A DNA stretch of 64,000 nucleotides from 43-108 sp001915545 (GCA_902491215.1 CABUGV010000010.1:1-64000); one strand, 5' to 3'; counted from the first letter of the stretch, positions 16,901 through 26,424 are shown. Numbers and translations are program-made. Notes: generated by a model not told the origin, from the sequence alone.

Positions 16901-18150
16901 GGCGCTATAGATTTGGCCGCTATTGTGTGGGCCATTGTTTCTACAATGCTGTTGTTGAGTTTGAAGGCCGATTTTATCAGATCTTCGCCATATCCGGTAG
17001 AGCATCCGCCTGTTATTGTCAGTTCTGCATTTCGCTCACGGCAAAGTTCCACCAGTTTAGACAATCCGTTGTTGACGGCATCTATCGGGTTGCCTTTGTT
17101 TGGAGTGTAGTAAGAGTATAAGATTGTGCCGTCATTGGCGCGTATTACTATTTTTGTTGTTGTTGATCCGGAATCGATACCTAGCGTTGCTGTGTATTTG
17201 CCTTCATGTATGTCTGCACACATTGACGGAGCTTGAGGTTTGGACTCTTTCCATTCTTCATACTCTTTGTCGTCGGCAAAAAGTGGTTCTAGTGCATCTC
17301 CATTGAACGAGTCAGCATCGAGCTTCTCGCTGATGTTAAGTCTCAGTTGAGTAAGTGTTACACTGTCCTCAGGCTTGCTTTGCAACGCAGTACCCCAAGC
17401 CGTAAGAATATGGCTGTTCGGCGTTATCATTGCCTTTGATTCATCAATTCCCAGATAGTTGAAGAATGCCTGTCTTAAGGATTTGAGGAAAGTAAGCGGA
17501 CCTCCGCTGAAGATTAGAGGAGTTGAAATATCTGTGCCGTGAGAAAGTGTGACAACAGTCTGAACGGCAACAGCGTGGAATACCGATGCCGCGATATCTT
17601 CTTTTTTTGCATTTTTTGCAATAAGGTTCTGTATGTCGGTCTTGCAGAACACACCGCATCTTGATGCTATCGGGTATATCTGAGTTGCCCGAGATGCATA
17701 TTCATCCATCTCTTCAGGTGTGAGACCAAGAAGCAGTGACATCTGGTCGATGAATGCGCCGGTTCCACCTGCACAGTTTCCGTTCATTCTCAGGTCTGAA
17801 GCCTTTCCGTTGCTGAAGAATACGATTTTTGCGTCTTCTCCACCTATGTCGATCATGCTTTTGATTTCAGGATGATACTTTTCCACAAATTTTGCTGCGG
17901 ATATGACTTCCTGTGAGAATGGGAGAGAACACTTTTCTGCAATGCCCATCCCGATGGAACCTGTTATGCTTACCGAAACCTTGCATTCGCCGATGGTTTC
18001 AGCAATTGAATCCAGAATGTCGAAAAGTGTGTTTTTAATTTGTGCGTTGTGTCTGACGTATTTTGAAAACTTCAAGTCAAGGTATTTGTCAAGAACCACG
18101 ACCTTCATTGTTGTTGAACCAATGTCTATGCCAATTCTGTAAGTTTCCAT
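13915..18150 (-). CDS. Giant acyl-CoA dehydratase activase-type protein (two BadF/BcrA ATPase domains plus DUF2229 and dehydratase-like part)
   Basis: A 1411-residue cytoplasmic protein. Two actin-like ATPase domains lie in tandem: the first opens with GIDIGSTTMK at 7-16, the second with GIDSGSTTTK at about 324-333. Each carries the Cys motif of activators of 2-hydroxyacyl-CoA dehydratases (NGNCAGGTGAF with CGVFCKTD; NEACSSGCGSF with RCTVF), which ligate a bridging Fe-S cluster. The middle has the DUF2229-like IGIPRCLNMYEEFPFW, and the C-terminal half resembles the dehydratase beta subunit with FGCGPDAFLVDE. Such fused proteins occur in anaerobes; substrates are not established. No separate dehydratase subunits or CoA genes are nearby. 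An upstream extension to 18213 is rejected in favour of the ATG at 18150. Confidence 0.82.
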   Translation of the reverse strand: METYRIGIDIGSTTMKVVVLDKYLDLKFSKYVRHNAQIKNTLFDILDSIAETIGECKVSVSITGSIGMGIAEKCSLPFSQEVISAAKFVEKYHPEIKSMIDIGGEDAKIVFFSNGKASDLRMNGNCAGGTGAFIDQMSLLLGLTPEEMDEYASRATQIYPIASRCGVFCKTDIQNLIAKNAKKEDIAASVFHAVAVQTVVTLSHGTDISTPLIFSGGPLTFLKSLRQAFFNYLGIDESKAMITPNSHILTAWGTALQSKPEDSVTLTQLRLNISEKLDADSFNGDALEPLFADDKEYEEWKESKPQAPSMCADIHEGKYTATLGIDSGSTTTKIVIRANDGTILYSYYTPNKGNPIDAVNNGLSKLVELCRERNAELTITGGCSTGYGEDLIKSAFKLNNSIVETMAHTIAAKSIAPNVSFILDIGGQDMKAIFIDNGAINRIEINEACSSGCGSFIETFARSMKYDAEEFSRLACTSQAPCDLGTRCTVFMNSKVKQVLREGASVADISAGLSYSVVKNCLYKVLQLKNIDELGEHLVLQGGTMRNDSVVRAFEKLTGKNVYRSKRPELMGALGCAIYAAEASSNETGMSLTQILGNAEYETKATQCKGCENSCRITTYKFKDGKRFYSGNRCEKIFTNSGADAVKGTNAYTEKEKLLFSRAEIEIKDAKLTIGIPRCLNMYEEFPFWHKLFTECGLNVTLSGRSSFIQYEQGIRQVTSDNICFPAKLVHSHINDLINKKVDRIFMPFVLYEKNDGGSNSFNCPIVSGYSSIIKNINSGNIKVDTPAISFKDEKALLYQCTQYLKTLGVNEKLVKKAFLLALDEKKAFEHDIAEYNKKVLEEGRKNGRLTILLAGRPYHTDQLIQHKLSDMIASMGADVITDDIVRGMDIDISDAQFVPQWSYPTRILKAAKWVSQQGSDLQLVQMTSFGCGPDAFLVDEVGAMLRRMGKTFTILKIDDVCNIGSLKLRVRSIIESLKFSNEEAKKLKDKFLTTPIFTKSDKKKKIIAPFFTPFISPLVKPIMKYAGYDVDTLPMSSSESVEYGLKYANNEVCYPATLIVGDIIRAFKSGEYDPKNTTAIITQTGGQCRASNYISLIKKALVSAGYGDVSVISLTMSGSLKNEQPGFKVNWLKVIPLAFSSILYSDCLASFYHASVVREKTKGAAKQLLDKYLDIIKPEIEKNNRKSFLKLLAKAAEEFNAICKDKICGKVGIVGEIYLKFNPFAHHRIADWLAEQGLEVVPPMLTDFFMQNFVNRKTKRKSRLEKSNVPMFISDMLYKIAEKQIKVFNKTASAFRYFTPIESIQHKAKCASEVISLNVQFGEGWLLPAEVISMAKQNINHVISLQPFGCIANQIISKGMEKRIKELYPDMQMLSLDFDGGISEVNMRNRLLLFVNDLIGEEQKVQTASL

Positions 18151-18265
18151 TCTGTCTGGTGTTGTAGTGTGTTGCGAAGGGGCATAATATGCAATCCTGT
18201 CAATTTTGAGCAATCTCGCTTTGGACTGCCTGGCAGGACAGTGTGACCCTATTTCATTTGTGCTG

Positions 18266-18273
18266 CAAAGTTA
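18266..18273 (-). promoter_or_regulatory. -7 box of the activase gene
   Basis: TAACTTTG on the minus strand, about 115 bases before the ATG at 18150, leaving a fairly long leader. Confidence 0.55.
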
Positions 18274-18364
18274 TGAATTGTTTTTCTAAAAGTGAAAAAT
18301 GTGACGCTGTGATTTGAAATATTACGTTTTTACAAACTTTATGTAAATATTATAGAATTGCATG

Positions 18365-18395
18365 TTGCCGTTTCTACTGGAAAATTATACTTTTG
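18365..18395 (+). promoter_or_regulatory. Promoter of the S8 protease
   Basis: TTG at 18365-18367, a 20-base spacer, then TACTTTTG at 18388-18395: a full match to the Bacteroidetes -33/-7 pattern. The leader to the ATG at 18478 is about 75 bases. Confidence 0.75.
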
Positions 18396-18477
18396 CACCT
18401 GTTTTGTCACAATTGTACTCAATAAAGTTATTTTTTTTAGGATTTTCAATTCATTTTATTCATTTATTAAATTAATT

Positions 18478-21400
18478 ATGCAGAAACGATTGATTCTCAT
18501 GCTCTCGTTGATGACCATGTTTTTTGGTCTGGAGCATGTAATGGCACAGTCTGATGCAGGAGAACCTGTGAAGGGAGTGGTGCGCGTCAAGTTCCAGCGT
18601 GAAGTTGCCGACCGCATTGCTTCTGTCGCACCTTTTGCAAATGGCGGTGTCGTTAAGACTGGAGTAGAGCCGTTGGACAACACCGGCGGCAAGTTGAAGG
18701 TCGTTCAGATGAAGCGTGTTTTCCCTTATTCTCCTAAGTTTGAGGAAAAACACCGCAAGTATGGACTCGACCTTTGGTATGACGTTTATTATGATGAAAC
18801 ATCTGTTTCTCCGGCTTCGGCCATGAGCATGTACAAGTCTACAGCAGGAGTACAGAAGGTAGAAACTGTCGTACCAGTTGTTCCAATTGGTGGAGAAAAG
18901 GGATTCAAGGTCATTTCTTCGGATAAGCTTAAGGCTATGACTGCCGGTGCTTCAGCTAAAAGCGAAATGCCTTTCAACGACCCGCTTCTTCCTAAACAGT
19001 GGCACTATAAGAATGAAGGTACATTGCCTGGAAGTGTGGCTGGTGCTGATGTTAACCTCTTTGAAGCTTGGAAAATTGCAACCGGAACCAGTGATGTTCT
19101 CGTAGCCGTTATCGACGGTGGTATCGAGTATGGTCATCCGGATTTGACTCAGAATGTTTTTGTAAATGAGGCTGAGCTTAACGGACAGCCTGGTGTTGAT
19201 GATGACGGAAATGGTTACGTAGATGATGTCTATGGATATAACTTCGTCATCAATTCTGCGGATGTAAGCGCTCACGATCATGGTACTCACGTTGCCGGAA
19301 CAGTAGGTGCTGTCAATGGAAACGGTCTCGGTGTTGCCGGTGTTGCCGGTGGTAACGGTCAGGGTGGTGTAAAGATGCTATCTTGTCAGATTTTCGACAG
19401 CCGTTCAAACGCAAATGCAAACTACGCGGCTGCTTTGGTATATGCTGCCGATATGGGTGCCAGCATAGCTCAATGCTCATGGGGATGGAGCACGTCAGGA
19501 TATTACGAGGAGGCTGTCATCGAAGCCATTGATTATTTCACAGCTGAAGGCGGTGGCGACAAGATGAGCGGAGGTCTCTGTATATTTGCCAATGGTAATA
19601 CAAGCGATGAAGGCGAATATTGGCCTGCTTGCTATGATAAGGTTGTTGCAGTTGGTGCAATCACTTGCATGAAGACTCCTGCTTCATATTCTTCAAGAGG
19701 CGACTGGTGCGACGTTTCTGCACCAGGCGGTGATATGGATTACGGTGAAGAGCAGGGTGTGCTGAGCACATTGCCTAACGGCTCATACGGATACAGCGAA
19801 GGTACATCTATGGCATGTCCTCACGTTTCAGGTATTGCGGCCCTCATACTTTCAAAGTATGGCAACGCCAATTTCTCAAATGAGACATTGCGCACGCAGC
19901 TTGTAACTTCTGTCAACGACCTTTATACCGACAATCCCGACGCCGCAGGCAAATTCGGCAGCGGATATATCGATGCATACAAGGCTATGCATGTTGGAAC
20001 CGGAACTGCTCCACAGGCTGTTGGCGACTTTACTCTTTCTCCTTCTCAGGACAATATCTTGATCGAATGGATAATTCCTGATTCAGAAGAAAAGTCGGTA
20101 GATCATCATGTGGTGTACTACAGTACAACTCCATTTGATGCTTCAAACCTTGAAGGTGTAAAGCATGTGAATGTTGATACAAAGTTCCAGACTTCTGGCG
20201 ATAAATTCCAGTATGAGTTGTCTGGTTTGAATCCATTGACAACATATTATATTGCAATTGTAGCGTACAACAGATGGGGTGACGGTTCAGAGCTTTCTCC
20301 TGTCAAGAGTGCTACAACTAATGCAGGTCCTGAAGCATCCCTGTCTGCAGAATACCTTGATTTGAACATCGATGCTTCTTCTTCAGATGTTGCTTCTTCA
20401 AGTTTCGACATCGTCAATAATGGTGAAGGTATTCTGAAGTACAATATTTCCACACAGACAATCAGCGCTTACCCAAGCATGTTCAGCAACGGAGCCGCAT
20501 CTGTTGCTCCAGGCAAGATTGTACCTTTTAATGGAGCCATCTCTGTTATGCCTGCATCTGCTTATCCTGTTGTAAGCGCAGACTATACAGCTGACGATTA
20601 TCCTCAGACCCTCACATATTCTCAGGGTATATTCTATTATGTCGGCGAGAGCGATTTGACCAAACCAAATGCACTTGCTCAGTATTTCTATGTAGATCCA
20701 GATTCATTCCCTAACGGATTCAATCTTACTGCACTCAATTTCGGAGGAACCACCAGCGGAGAGCCTGCTCCCGAGATTGAAATATATAGCGGTGCGGCAT
20801 CAATATCGAAAGCCACTCTTCTTCAGAAAGTGGAATATGATTTCTTCATGTATATGTTCGATGTAAACCTTCGTGAACAGCTTTACTTCGAGCCGGGAAG
20901 CGCCTTCTGGGTTGTTGCCAAGTTCCCTGCCGGATTTAGCAATCCTCTTGGAGGCGGCCAGTCTGTCAACGGCGAGGCAACCAAGCAGTACAGCTTCTAC
21001 AGCAGCGACAACGGCAAGACGTGGACGCAGCTTAGTGAAGTGCTCCGTGAAGGCGACCTTGCAAGTGCCGCAGACATCATGACATGGGACGTTCGTGCAA
21101 TCAGTTCTAATCCAGATTGGAGTTCTGTACTCACAATCGAGCCTTCTGAAGGTGTCGTACGTTCAGGTGAAAAGAACAGCATCGTTGTAAAGAACGACGG
21201 ACAGAAACTTGTAAACGGACAGTATTCTCTTCGTCTCAATGTCGGTATCAACGAAGCCGACAGAAAGAATCTTCCGGTAAGCGTTTCGATGAATGTTTCA
21301 GGCAACAAACCTGTACTTTCAACTGCCAAAATCGTTGATTTCGGCAATCTTCTTGTAGGTGAAGTAAAGACTCTCGACGTTGAAGTCGTAAACAGCGGTT

Positions 21401-24400
21401 ACGGTGTGTTTACAGGAGACTTCGGACTCAGCGAATCCAACATCTCATGCACATCAGACCAGTTTGTAGTTCCTACATACCACGAAGGTTTCTCTGCACG
21501 TTCCAAGGGATATATGTCCGTAACGTTTGCTCCGACAAAGGCCGGCAATCAGAGCGGTACTGTCAAGCTTACAGACAAGAACGGCATAACTCATACATTC
21601 ATCGTAATAGGTGTTTCTTCTATGCCTGCAGAGATAGCTGTTGACAAAGACAGCTTCAAGCTTGGAGAGCTCGAGGTTGGTGGCGAAGGCAAGAAAGTTG
21701 AGTTCACTATCACAAATAAGGGTGAGTATCCTTTGCAGTATGTATTCCCTAAGTTCAGTACTGACAATATCGACGGTGGAGTTGACGCACATCGTTTCGG
21801 ATATACAAGTCTGTCTAATATCAACGGTGATGACAGTTTTGCATACGACGGTAATCCGCAGCTCATAGACTCTGTTGATATAACAGGAATGTTCGATAAT
21901 TCAACTTGGATCTCTGATTCAATTAAGATTGGATTCTCGTTTCCATTCTACGGAAAGAACTATGACAAAGTATATGTAACTTCTTATGGAGGTATTGCAT
22001 TCAATACAATCGACGGCAACATCCAGTGCATGGTGCCTGTGTCAACCTGCGTACAGGGACTCGGCTACATTTCAGGATTTGCCACATCTGGCAAGTTTAA
22101 GTTCGGTAAGGACACAAAGATTATCTATGGCCGCCAGGACGGCAAGCTCATTGTCAAGTTCATCAATGTTCTCTGTCCTGCATCAATGTATTCACAGGAG
22201 TCAAACGTTCCTGTAAGCTACCACATGGCGCTCTGCAACGACGGAAGCGTTGAGGTCTACTATGACAGCTACGACGCCGGAGCAACGCACAACGAAGGTA
22301 AGAACGCCTTTATCGGAGTGAGCGACGATGAATGCACAGATCCATTTGTCATTACCGACGCCTACTATGTTGAAGTGTCTGGAAGCGAACTCTACAAGAG
22401 CATTACTTCTGGTTCTGCATTCAAGATTGTTGCCCCGGCACAGTCTATGATTACAGGTGTGTCAAGTGCAAGCGGTATGATTAACATCGGCGATTCTCAG
22501 AAAATCAGCGTCAACGTGAAGGCTGAAGAAGGACTTTATGCAGGTGAACTCGTAAACAATCTTACAATTCTGACAAACGATCCGAAGACTCCAAGCAAGA
22601 ACATCGTGATCAGTGCAGAAATTGTAGGTTCAGATCTTGCACCGCAGGTAACATTTGATTCACTCACACTCGATTTCGGAAAAGTATTCAGAACATCAGA
22701 TGCTGTGCGTGGTATGCTCCTTCGCAATACTGGTAATGCAGACCTTACTGTTAAGTCTGTCGTTTCTGAGAACGGTGGTTTCATCATCGACAAGAGTGTT
22801 GCATCTGGCTTTGTGGTTCCTGCTGGAGGTGGTAAGGATATCAAGATTACTCTTCCTACAGAAACAGAAGGCAAGGTTGCTGATAACGTAATCGTTACTT
22901 ATGGTGACAACACAAAGACTGAGATCGCTGTAAGCGGTGAAGTTGTCGGTACACCAGCTCTTTCTTTGAAACCTGCAGAAATCGTAGTGACTACACCGTT
23001 CGGCGAGAATGTTGACACTGTAGTTACTGTATCGAATACAGGAAATGAAACACTAAGCTTTACTACTGTTCCTAACAGCTGGATCATACTCAAGGATCAG
23101 GCTGAAAAGGACAACAGCGAGGTAAGCTATTCTTACAAGGCTTCTTCTGAAAACGAAGATGTAGATTACAGCTGGATTGATCTTGAAGACGGTTCTGCAA
23201 ATCGTCATGAAACAATGTCGTATTTCCTCGACAAGACAGACACGATGGCTGTTGAACTTCCGTTCCCATTCCCATTCTATGGAAAGACATACGACAGAAT
23301 GTATATCTACAATACTGGATTTGTTTCTTTCAGCCAGCATGACGACTACAAGGAATTCCCAGTACCGCCGGCATCATTGCCTAATACCAATACGTTCTAT
23401 ACAAATATTATAGCACCATTCTGGGGTAACCATACAATGGGCACTACTTCTGATTCAGGTATTTACTATAAAGAAGAAGGTGACCATGTTGTTGTGTCAT
23501 TCATCAACTACGGTAACTCTATGATGGTTGGTATGAACTTCCAGCTCATAATTTACTCAGATGGACGTTTCAAGTACCAGTACCATCTTGATTCTAACGG
23601 AATGATGATCGGCGTATTCGGTTTGGCTGGTCTCCAGGATGAAAAGGCAGAGCGAGGCATTCAGCTTCCAAACCAGTACATTGCTGATGGAAATGCAGTT
23701 GAGTTCTATCCATCTGTATCTTACAATGTAGCTCCAGGAGCAGAGGTTGGTATACCTGTAGAAATCAAGGCTGACAGCCTTGCTGATACATACCGTTTCA
23801 GCCTCGACATGAATACTAATGTACCTAAGTCTGAAAACGTAAGCGTTCCTGTTGAGTTCACTATCTCTGGCGAGGTTTTGCCTCAGATTCCTGAGAAACT
23901 CGAGACTGAAGTTGTTTCTGATGCAAACAACTACTCTGGAGTTGTAACAGAATTCACAATTTCCAACAAGGGTGCCAAGGCATTCAACATTACTAACGTT
24001 GCTTCTAAGCTCTTCGATGCACAGCCGCCAATGGGAATGTCTGCTGCCGTTCTTGAGGTTTACACTACATTCTGGGACTTCCTTACAGGAAGCTATATAA
24101 GCGGTTGGACAGTTTATACTCCTGGTATGGATCTCAAGGTCGGATTCGATCCGGTTCCGTTCCGTGTGATATACTACGATGCACAGACTGTAGCTCTCAT
24201 CAATGAGAATATCGAATTCACTCTCGAAGGTGTTGATGGTCTTGATAAGGTTACTGTGCCTTATACACTCAACATCACTGAGGTTCCTACACTCACATTC
24301 GACAAGCCTGAAATAAGAATAGAAGGTGTGGCTGACAACTATGTCGGAAAGGAAACACTCAACATTTCCAACACAGGTAAGTACAAGCTTACATATTCTT

Positions 24401-26223
24401 TGAGACTCGATCCTTCAGGCAACGGCGAAGTAATACCTGACGATGGAGGTGGCATTGCTCCAGGAAGCAACCGTCTTGCTGGTAACCTCTCTGAAGTACA
24501 GCACAAGCTGGCAGCTAACAGTTTCAGCACTCCTGCTGTTGAACCGTTTGCGAAGTATGAAGGTATCATCTATGATGTTCCTGAAGAAGACTACAACGAC
24601 CTTCTCTATTATCCTATCCTCAATGTAGAGCAACCGTTCGTATTCTCTATCGGTTCTGGTGCAACTTCAGACAACTTCTATGCTGCTACAAGATACGTGG
24701 CTCCTGAGCGCGGATTCAACCTCTCAAGCCTCTACTTCGTATCTTCTGTAGGTGATCTGAAGAATGTTGACATCGACGTACGAGTGCTCCGCGGAAGCGA
24801 TATCACTTCTAACGACTATATCGGACGTGGAGTCCTTCATATCGACAGCGAGACTCCGGACGACAACGGCAACTACACTGCCGTGCCTCGTATGGTTGAC
24901 TTTGAAAACCCTGTATACATCAACCCAGGTGACACATTCTATGTTGTTGTCAAGTATCCGGTAGGCGTAACTCACCCTGCATACATGTCGCAGAAGAAAG
25001 ACCAGGTAAGCGCAGGACGCTTCATGGGATGGCTCTCTAACATGGGATGGGTTGACTTCGCATCAGAGTTCGAGTCACAGTATGGTTCTATCGGTTACTT
25101 CATGACTTGCGTCGAGAAGGAAGAAGGCAAGCCTTGGATTGCACTCACTGCCGATTCCGACACCGAAGGCGAACTCCAGATTGGCGAAAGCGTATCGGTA
25201 GGTTTCGAAATCAACGCTGCAAGCACTTACTACAAGACCGGCAACAAGGCTGTGCTCGTAGTAAAGAGCAACGACCCTGCAAACAAGATTGTCAACTATC
25301 CTATATATCTTGACAAGAATGCAGCTCCAGTTGTTACTGGTCCGGAGGAAACTCCAACAGTAAAGGAGAACTCTACAGCGCTTGTAACTATCCGCGTTGA
25401 AGATGCTGAAGGTGATGCATTCAAGGCATCTCTCGTTGATGTAGATGGAATTGCTTCAATCGAAAGCTGCCGTACATTCAACGGTTCTGACTATGCTGAA
25501 GCTGTCGCAGCAGACAATACAGTAGATGTTCCTGCCGGAAGCTCACTCGAGCTTGTTGTCAAGCTTGCTCCTGATTTCGGTGATGCAGGCAAGCACAGCT
25601 TCACAATCAACACAGAGGATGCTCTTGGAAACGCAGCTGCAACATCTGTTGCATATAATGTAGAGAAGACAAACCGCGAACCTAAGTTTGTCGGTTCTGA
25701 GACAATCGACGTTGCAGTAGGCAAGACTACAGACGTCATTGCATTCTCATCGCTCTTCACTGATCCAGACGGCGACAAGATGACATTCACTGCATCTATG
25801 CCAGACAACGACTTTGCTTCAATCTTCGCTTCTGCAGATGAGCTCGTAATTTCCGGACGCAAGATCGGAACTGCCGACCTCACTCTTACAGCAGAAGACG
25901 CATTGGGTACTAAGACTACAGCACAGGTGAAGGTTAATGTCGTTTCGGCAACTGGCATCGAAGATGTTGATGCAGACCGTGCTGTCAACGTATATCCTAA
26001 GGCTGTAAATACAAGCGTCAATGTTACTCTCGGTGCTGATGCATCGAACGTGACATACGCAGTGTTCAACGCCAACGGTATGCTTGTGACAACAGCTTCT
26101 GCCAAGTCTGTACGTGCAGGCGAAGTTCGTACTATCGACATGAGTGCATGCTCTGCCGGTGTATACTACGTCAAGGTAACTGCAGACGGAATTGATTCAA
26201 CAGAGTCTGTAATCAAGCGTTGA
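18478..26223 (+). CDS. Giant secreted S8 (subtilisin-like) protease with Fn3 and ASPM/Hydin-like repeats and a T9SS-type C-terminal domain
   Basis: A 2581-residue exported protease. A signal peptide (1-23, ending VMAQ) and a propeptide-like region (to about 165) precede the subtilisin domain (about 175-535). The catalytic triad is Asp213 (VIDGG), His268 (DHGTHVAG) and Ser444 (GTSMACPHV), with an oxyanion Asn in ANGN near 374. A fibronectin-III domain follows (about 540-635), then over 1500 residues of repeated beta-sandwich modules of choice-of-anchor-D/Hydin type (FGNLLVGEVKTLDVEVVN, LDFGKVFRTSDAV), alternating with jelly-roll-like modules (FSFPFYGKNYDKVYVTSYGG; PFPFYGKTYDRMYIYNTGF). Cadherin-like modules precede a final 80 residues resembling the T9SS type-A sorting domain (VNVYPKAV...IDMSACSAGVYYVKV). 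Probably cell-surface anchored via T9SS. The annotated frame start at 18358 is a TTG upstream of the promoter and is rejected. Confidence 0.88.
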   Translation: MQKRLILMLSLMTMFFGLEHVMAQSDAGEPVKGVVRVKFQREVADRIASVAPFANGGVVKTGVEPLDNTGGKLKVVQMKRVFPYSPKFEEKHRKYGLDLWYDVYYDETSVSPASAMSMYKSTAGVQKVETVVPVVPIGGEKGFKVISSDKLKAMTAGASAKSEMPFNDPLLPKQWHYKNEGTLPGSVAGADVNLFEAWKIATGTSDVLVAVIDGGIEYGHPDLTQNVFVNEAELNGQPGVDDDGNGYVDDVYGYNFVINSADVSAHDHGTHVAGTVGAVNGNGLGVAGVAGGNGQGGVKMLSCQIFDSRSNANANYAAALVYAADMGASIAQCSWGWSTSGYYEEAVIEAIDYFTAEGGGDKMSGGLCIFANGNTSDEGEYWPACYDKVVAVGAITCMKTPASYSSRGDWCDVSAPGGDMDYGEEQGVLSTLPNGSYGYSEGTSMACPHVSGIAALILSKYGNANFSNETLRTQLVTSVNDLYTDNPDAAGKFGSGYIDAYKAMHVGTGTAPQAVGDFTLSPSQDNILIEWIIPDSEEKSVDHHVVYYSTTPFDASNLEGVKHVNVDTKFQTSGDKFQYELSGLNPLTTYYIAIVAYNRWGDGSELSPVKSATTNAGPEASLSAEYLDLNIDASSSDVASSSFDIVNNGEGILKYNISTQTISAYPSMFSNGAASVAPGKIVPFNGAISVMPASAYPVVSADYTADDYPQTLTYSQGIFYYVGESDLTKPNALAQYFYVDPDSFPNGFNLTALNFGGTTSGEPAPEIEIYSGAASISKATLLQKVEYDFFMYMFDVNLREQLYFEPGSAFWVVAKFPAGFSNPLGGGQSVNGEATKQYSFYSSDNGKTWTQLSEVLREGDLASAADIMTWDVRAISSNPDWSSVLTIEPSEGVVRSGEKNSIVVKNDGQKLVNGQYSLRLNVGINEADRKNLPVSVSMNVSGNKPVLSTAKIVDFGNLLVGEVKTLDVEVVNSGYGVFTGDFGLSESNISCTSDQFVVPTYHEGFSARSKGYMSVTFAPTKAGNQSGTVKLTDKNGITHTFIVIGVSSMPAEIAVDKDSFKLGELEVGGEGKKVEFTITNKGEYPLQYVFPKFSTDNIDGGVDAHRFGYTSLSNINGDDSFAYDGNPQLIDSVDITGMFDNSTWISDSIKIGFSFPFYGKNYDKVYVTSYGGIAFNTIDGNIQCMVPVSTCVQGLGYISGFATSGKFKFGKDTKIIYGRQDGKLIVKFINVLCPASMYSQESNVPVSYHMALCNDGSVEVYYDSYDAGATHNEGKNAFIGVSDDECTDPFVITDAYYVEVSGSELYKSITSGSAFKIVAPAQSMITGVSSASGMINIGDSQKISVNVKAEEGLYAGELVNNLTILTNDPKTPSKNIVISAEIVGSDLAPQVTFDSLTLDFGKVFRTSDAVRGMLLRNTGNADLTVKSVVSENGGFIIDKSVASGFVVPAGGGKDIKITLPTETEGKVADNVIVTYGDNTKTEIAVSGEVVGTPALSLKPAEIVVTTPFGENVDTVVTVSNTGNETLSFTTVPNSWIILKDQAEKDNSEVSYSYKASSENEDVDYSWIDLEDGSANRHETMSYFLDKTDTMAVELPFPFPFYGKTYDRMYIYNTGFVSFSQHDDYKEFPVPPASLPNTNTFYTNIIAPFWGNHTMGTTSDSGIYYKEEGDHVVVSFINYGNSMMVGMNFQLIIYSDGRFKYQYHLDSNGMMIGVFGLAGLQDEKAERGIQLPNQYIADGNAVEFYPSVSYNVAPGAEVGIPVEIKADSLADTYRFSLDMNTNVPKSENVSVPVEFTISGEVLPQIPEKLETEVVSDANNYSGVVTEFTISNKGAKAFNITNVASKLFDAQPPMGMSAAVLEVYTTFWDFLTGSYISGWTVYTPGMDLKVGFDPVPFRVIYYDAQTVALINENIEFTLEGVDGLDKVTVPYTLNITEVPTLTFDKPEIRIEGVADNYVGKETLNISNTGKYKLTYSLRLDPSGNGEVIPDDGGGIAPGSNRLAGNLSEVQHKLAANSFSTPAVEPFAKYEGIIYDVPEEDYNDLLYYPILNVEQPFVFSIGSGATSDNFYAATRYVAPERGFNLSSLYFVSSVGDLKNVDIDVRVLRGSDITSNDYIGRGVLHIDSETPDDNGNYTAVPRMVDFENPVYINPGDTFYVVVKYPVGVTHPAYMSQKKDQVSAGRFMGWLSNMGWVDFASEFESQYGSIGYFMTCVEKEEGKPWIALTADSDTEGELQIGESVSVGFEINAASTYYKTGNKAVLVVKSNDPANKIVNYPIYLDKNAAPVVTGPEETPTVKENSTALVTIRVEDAEGDAFKASLVDVDGIASIESCRTFNGSDYAEAVAADNTVDVPAGSSLELVVKLAPDFGDAGKHSFTINTEDALGNAAATSVAYNVEKTNREPKFVGSETIDVAVGKTTDVIAFSSLFTDPDGDKMTFTASMPDNDFASIFASADELVISGRKIGTADLTLTAEDALGTKTTAQVKVNVVSATGIEDVDADRAVNVYPKAVNTSVNVTLGADASNVTYAVFNANGMLVTTASAKSVRAGEVRTIDMSACSAGVYYVKVTADGIDSTESVIKR

Positions 26224-26281
26224 CATTTTAGATTGGGTCTTTAGGATTGCCGCCGCCGAGCGGCAACCACAAATATCTCAT

Positions 26282-26319
26282 GAGAGGGTGCGCTTCCGTT
26301 TCGGGAGGCGCACCCTCTC
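26282..26319 (+). terminator. Hairpin terminator after the S8 protease
   Basis: GAGAGGGTGCGC (26282-26293) pairs perfectly with GCGCACCCTCTC (26308-26319). The T-run is weak (TGCTTTA), so it may be a processing or stability stem instead. Confidence 0.55.
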
Positions 26320-26344
26320 TGCTTTACGGAGGCCTGAATCGTAG

Positions 26345-26424
26345 ATTGCGGGCCCTCGCGTCAAAAATTGCGAGCCCTCGCAGTTCGGTCCGCGAGGGCT
26401 CGCAATTTTGTTTCTGCGCCCTCG
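26345..26424. repeat. GAGGGCTC-type palindromic repeat cluster, copy 2
   Basis: Units: GCGGGCCCTCGCG (about 26348-26360), GCGAGCCCTCGC (26370-26381), GCGAGGGCTCGC (26392-26403) and GCGCCCTCG (26416-26424). The two middle units extend into an 18-bp perfect inverted repeat (26364-26381 with 26392-26409) with a 10-base loop. Same core as the clusters at 9113 and 47157. Confidence 0.75.

Larger units (their letters stand above)
18151..18477. other. Divergent intergenic region between the two giant genes
   Basis: This stretch holds the minus-strand -7 box of the activase gene (18266-18273) and the plus-strand promoter of the subtilase (18365-18395). Between about 18410 and 18477 it is AT-rich with an eight-T run. 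No further gene is seen. Confidence 0.6.

Noticed and set aside
16418..17110. 230-aa frame opposite the activase gene
   Set aside because: Antisense shadow; the sense strand has clear ASKHA motifs.
25491..26141. 216-aa frame opposite the end of the S8 protease
   Set aside because: Low-complexity Ser/Thr/Val/Ala antisense of a coding strand; no start context.
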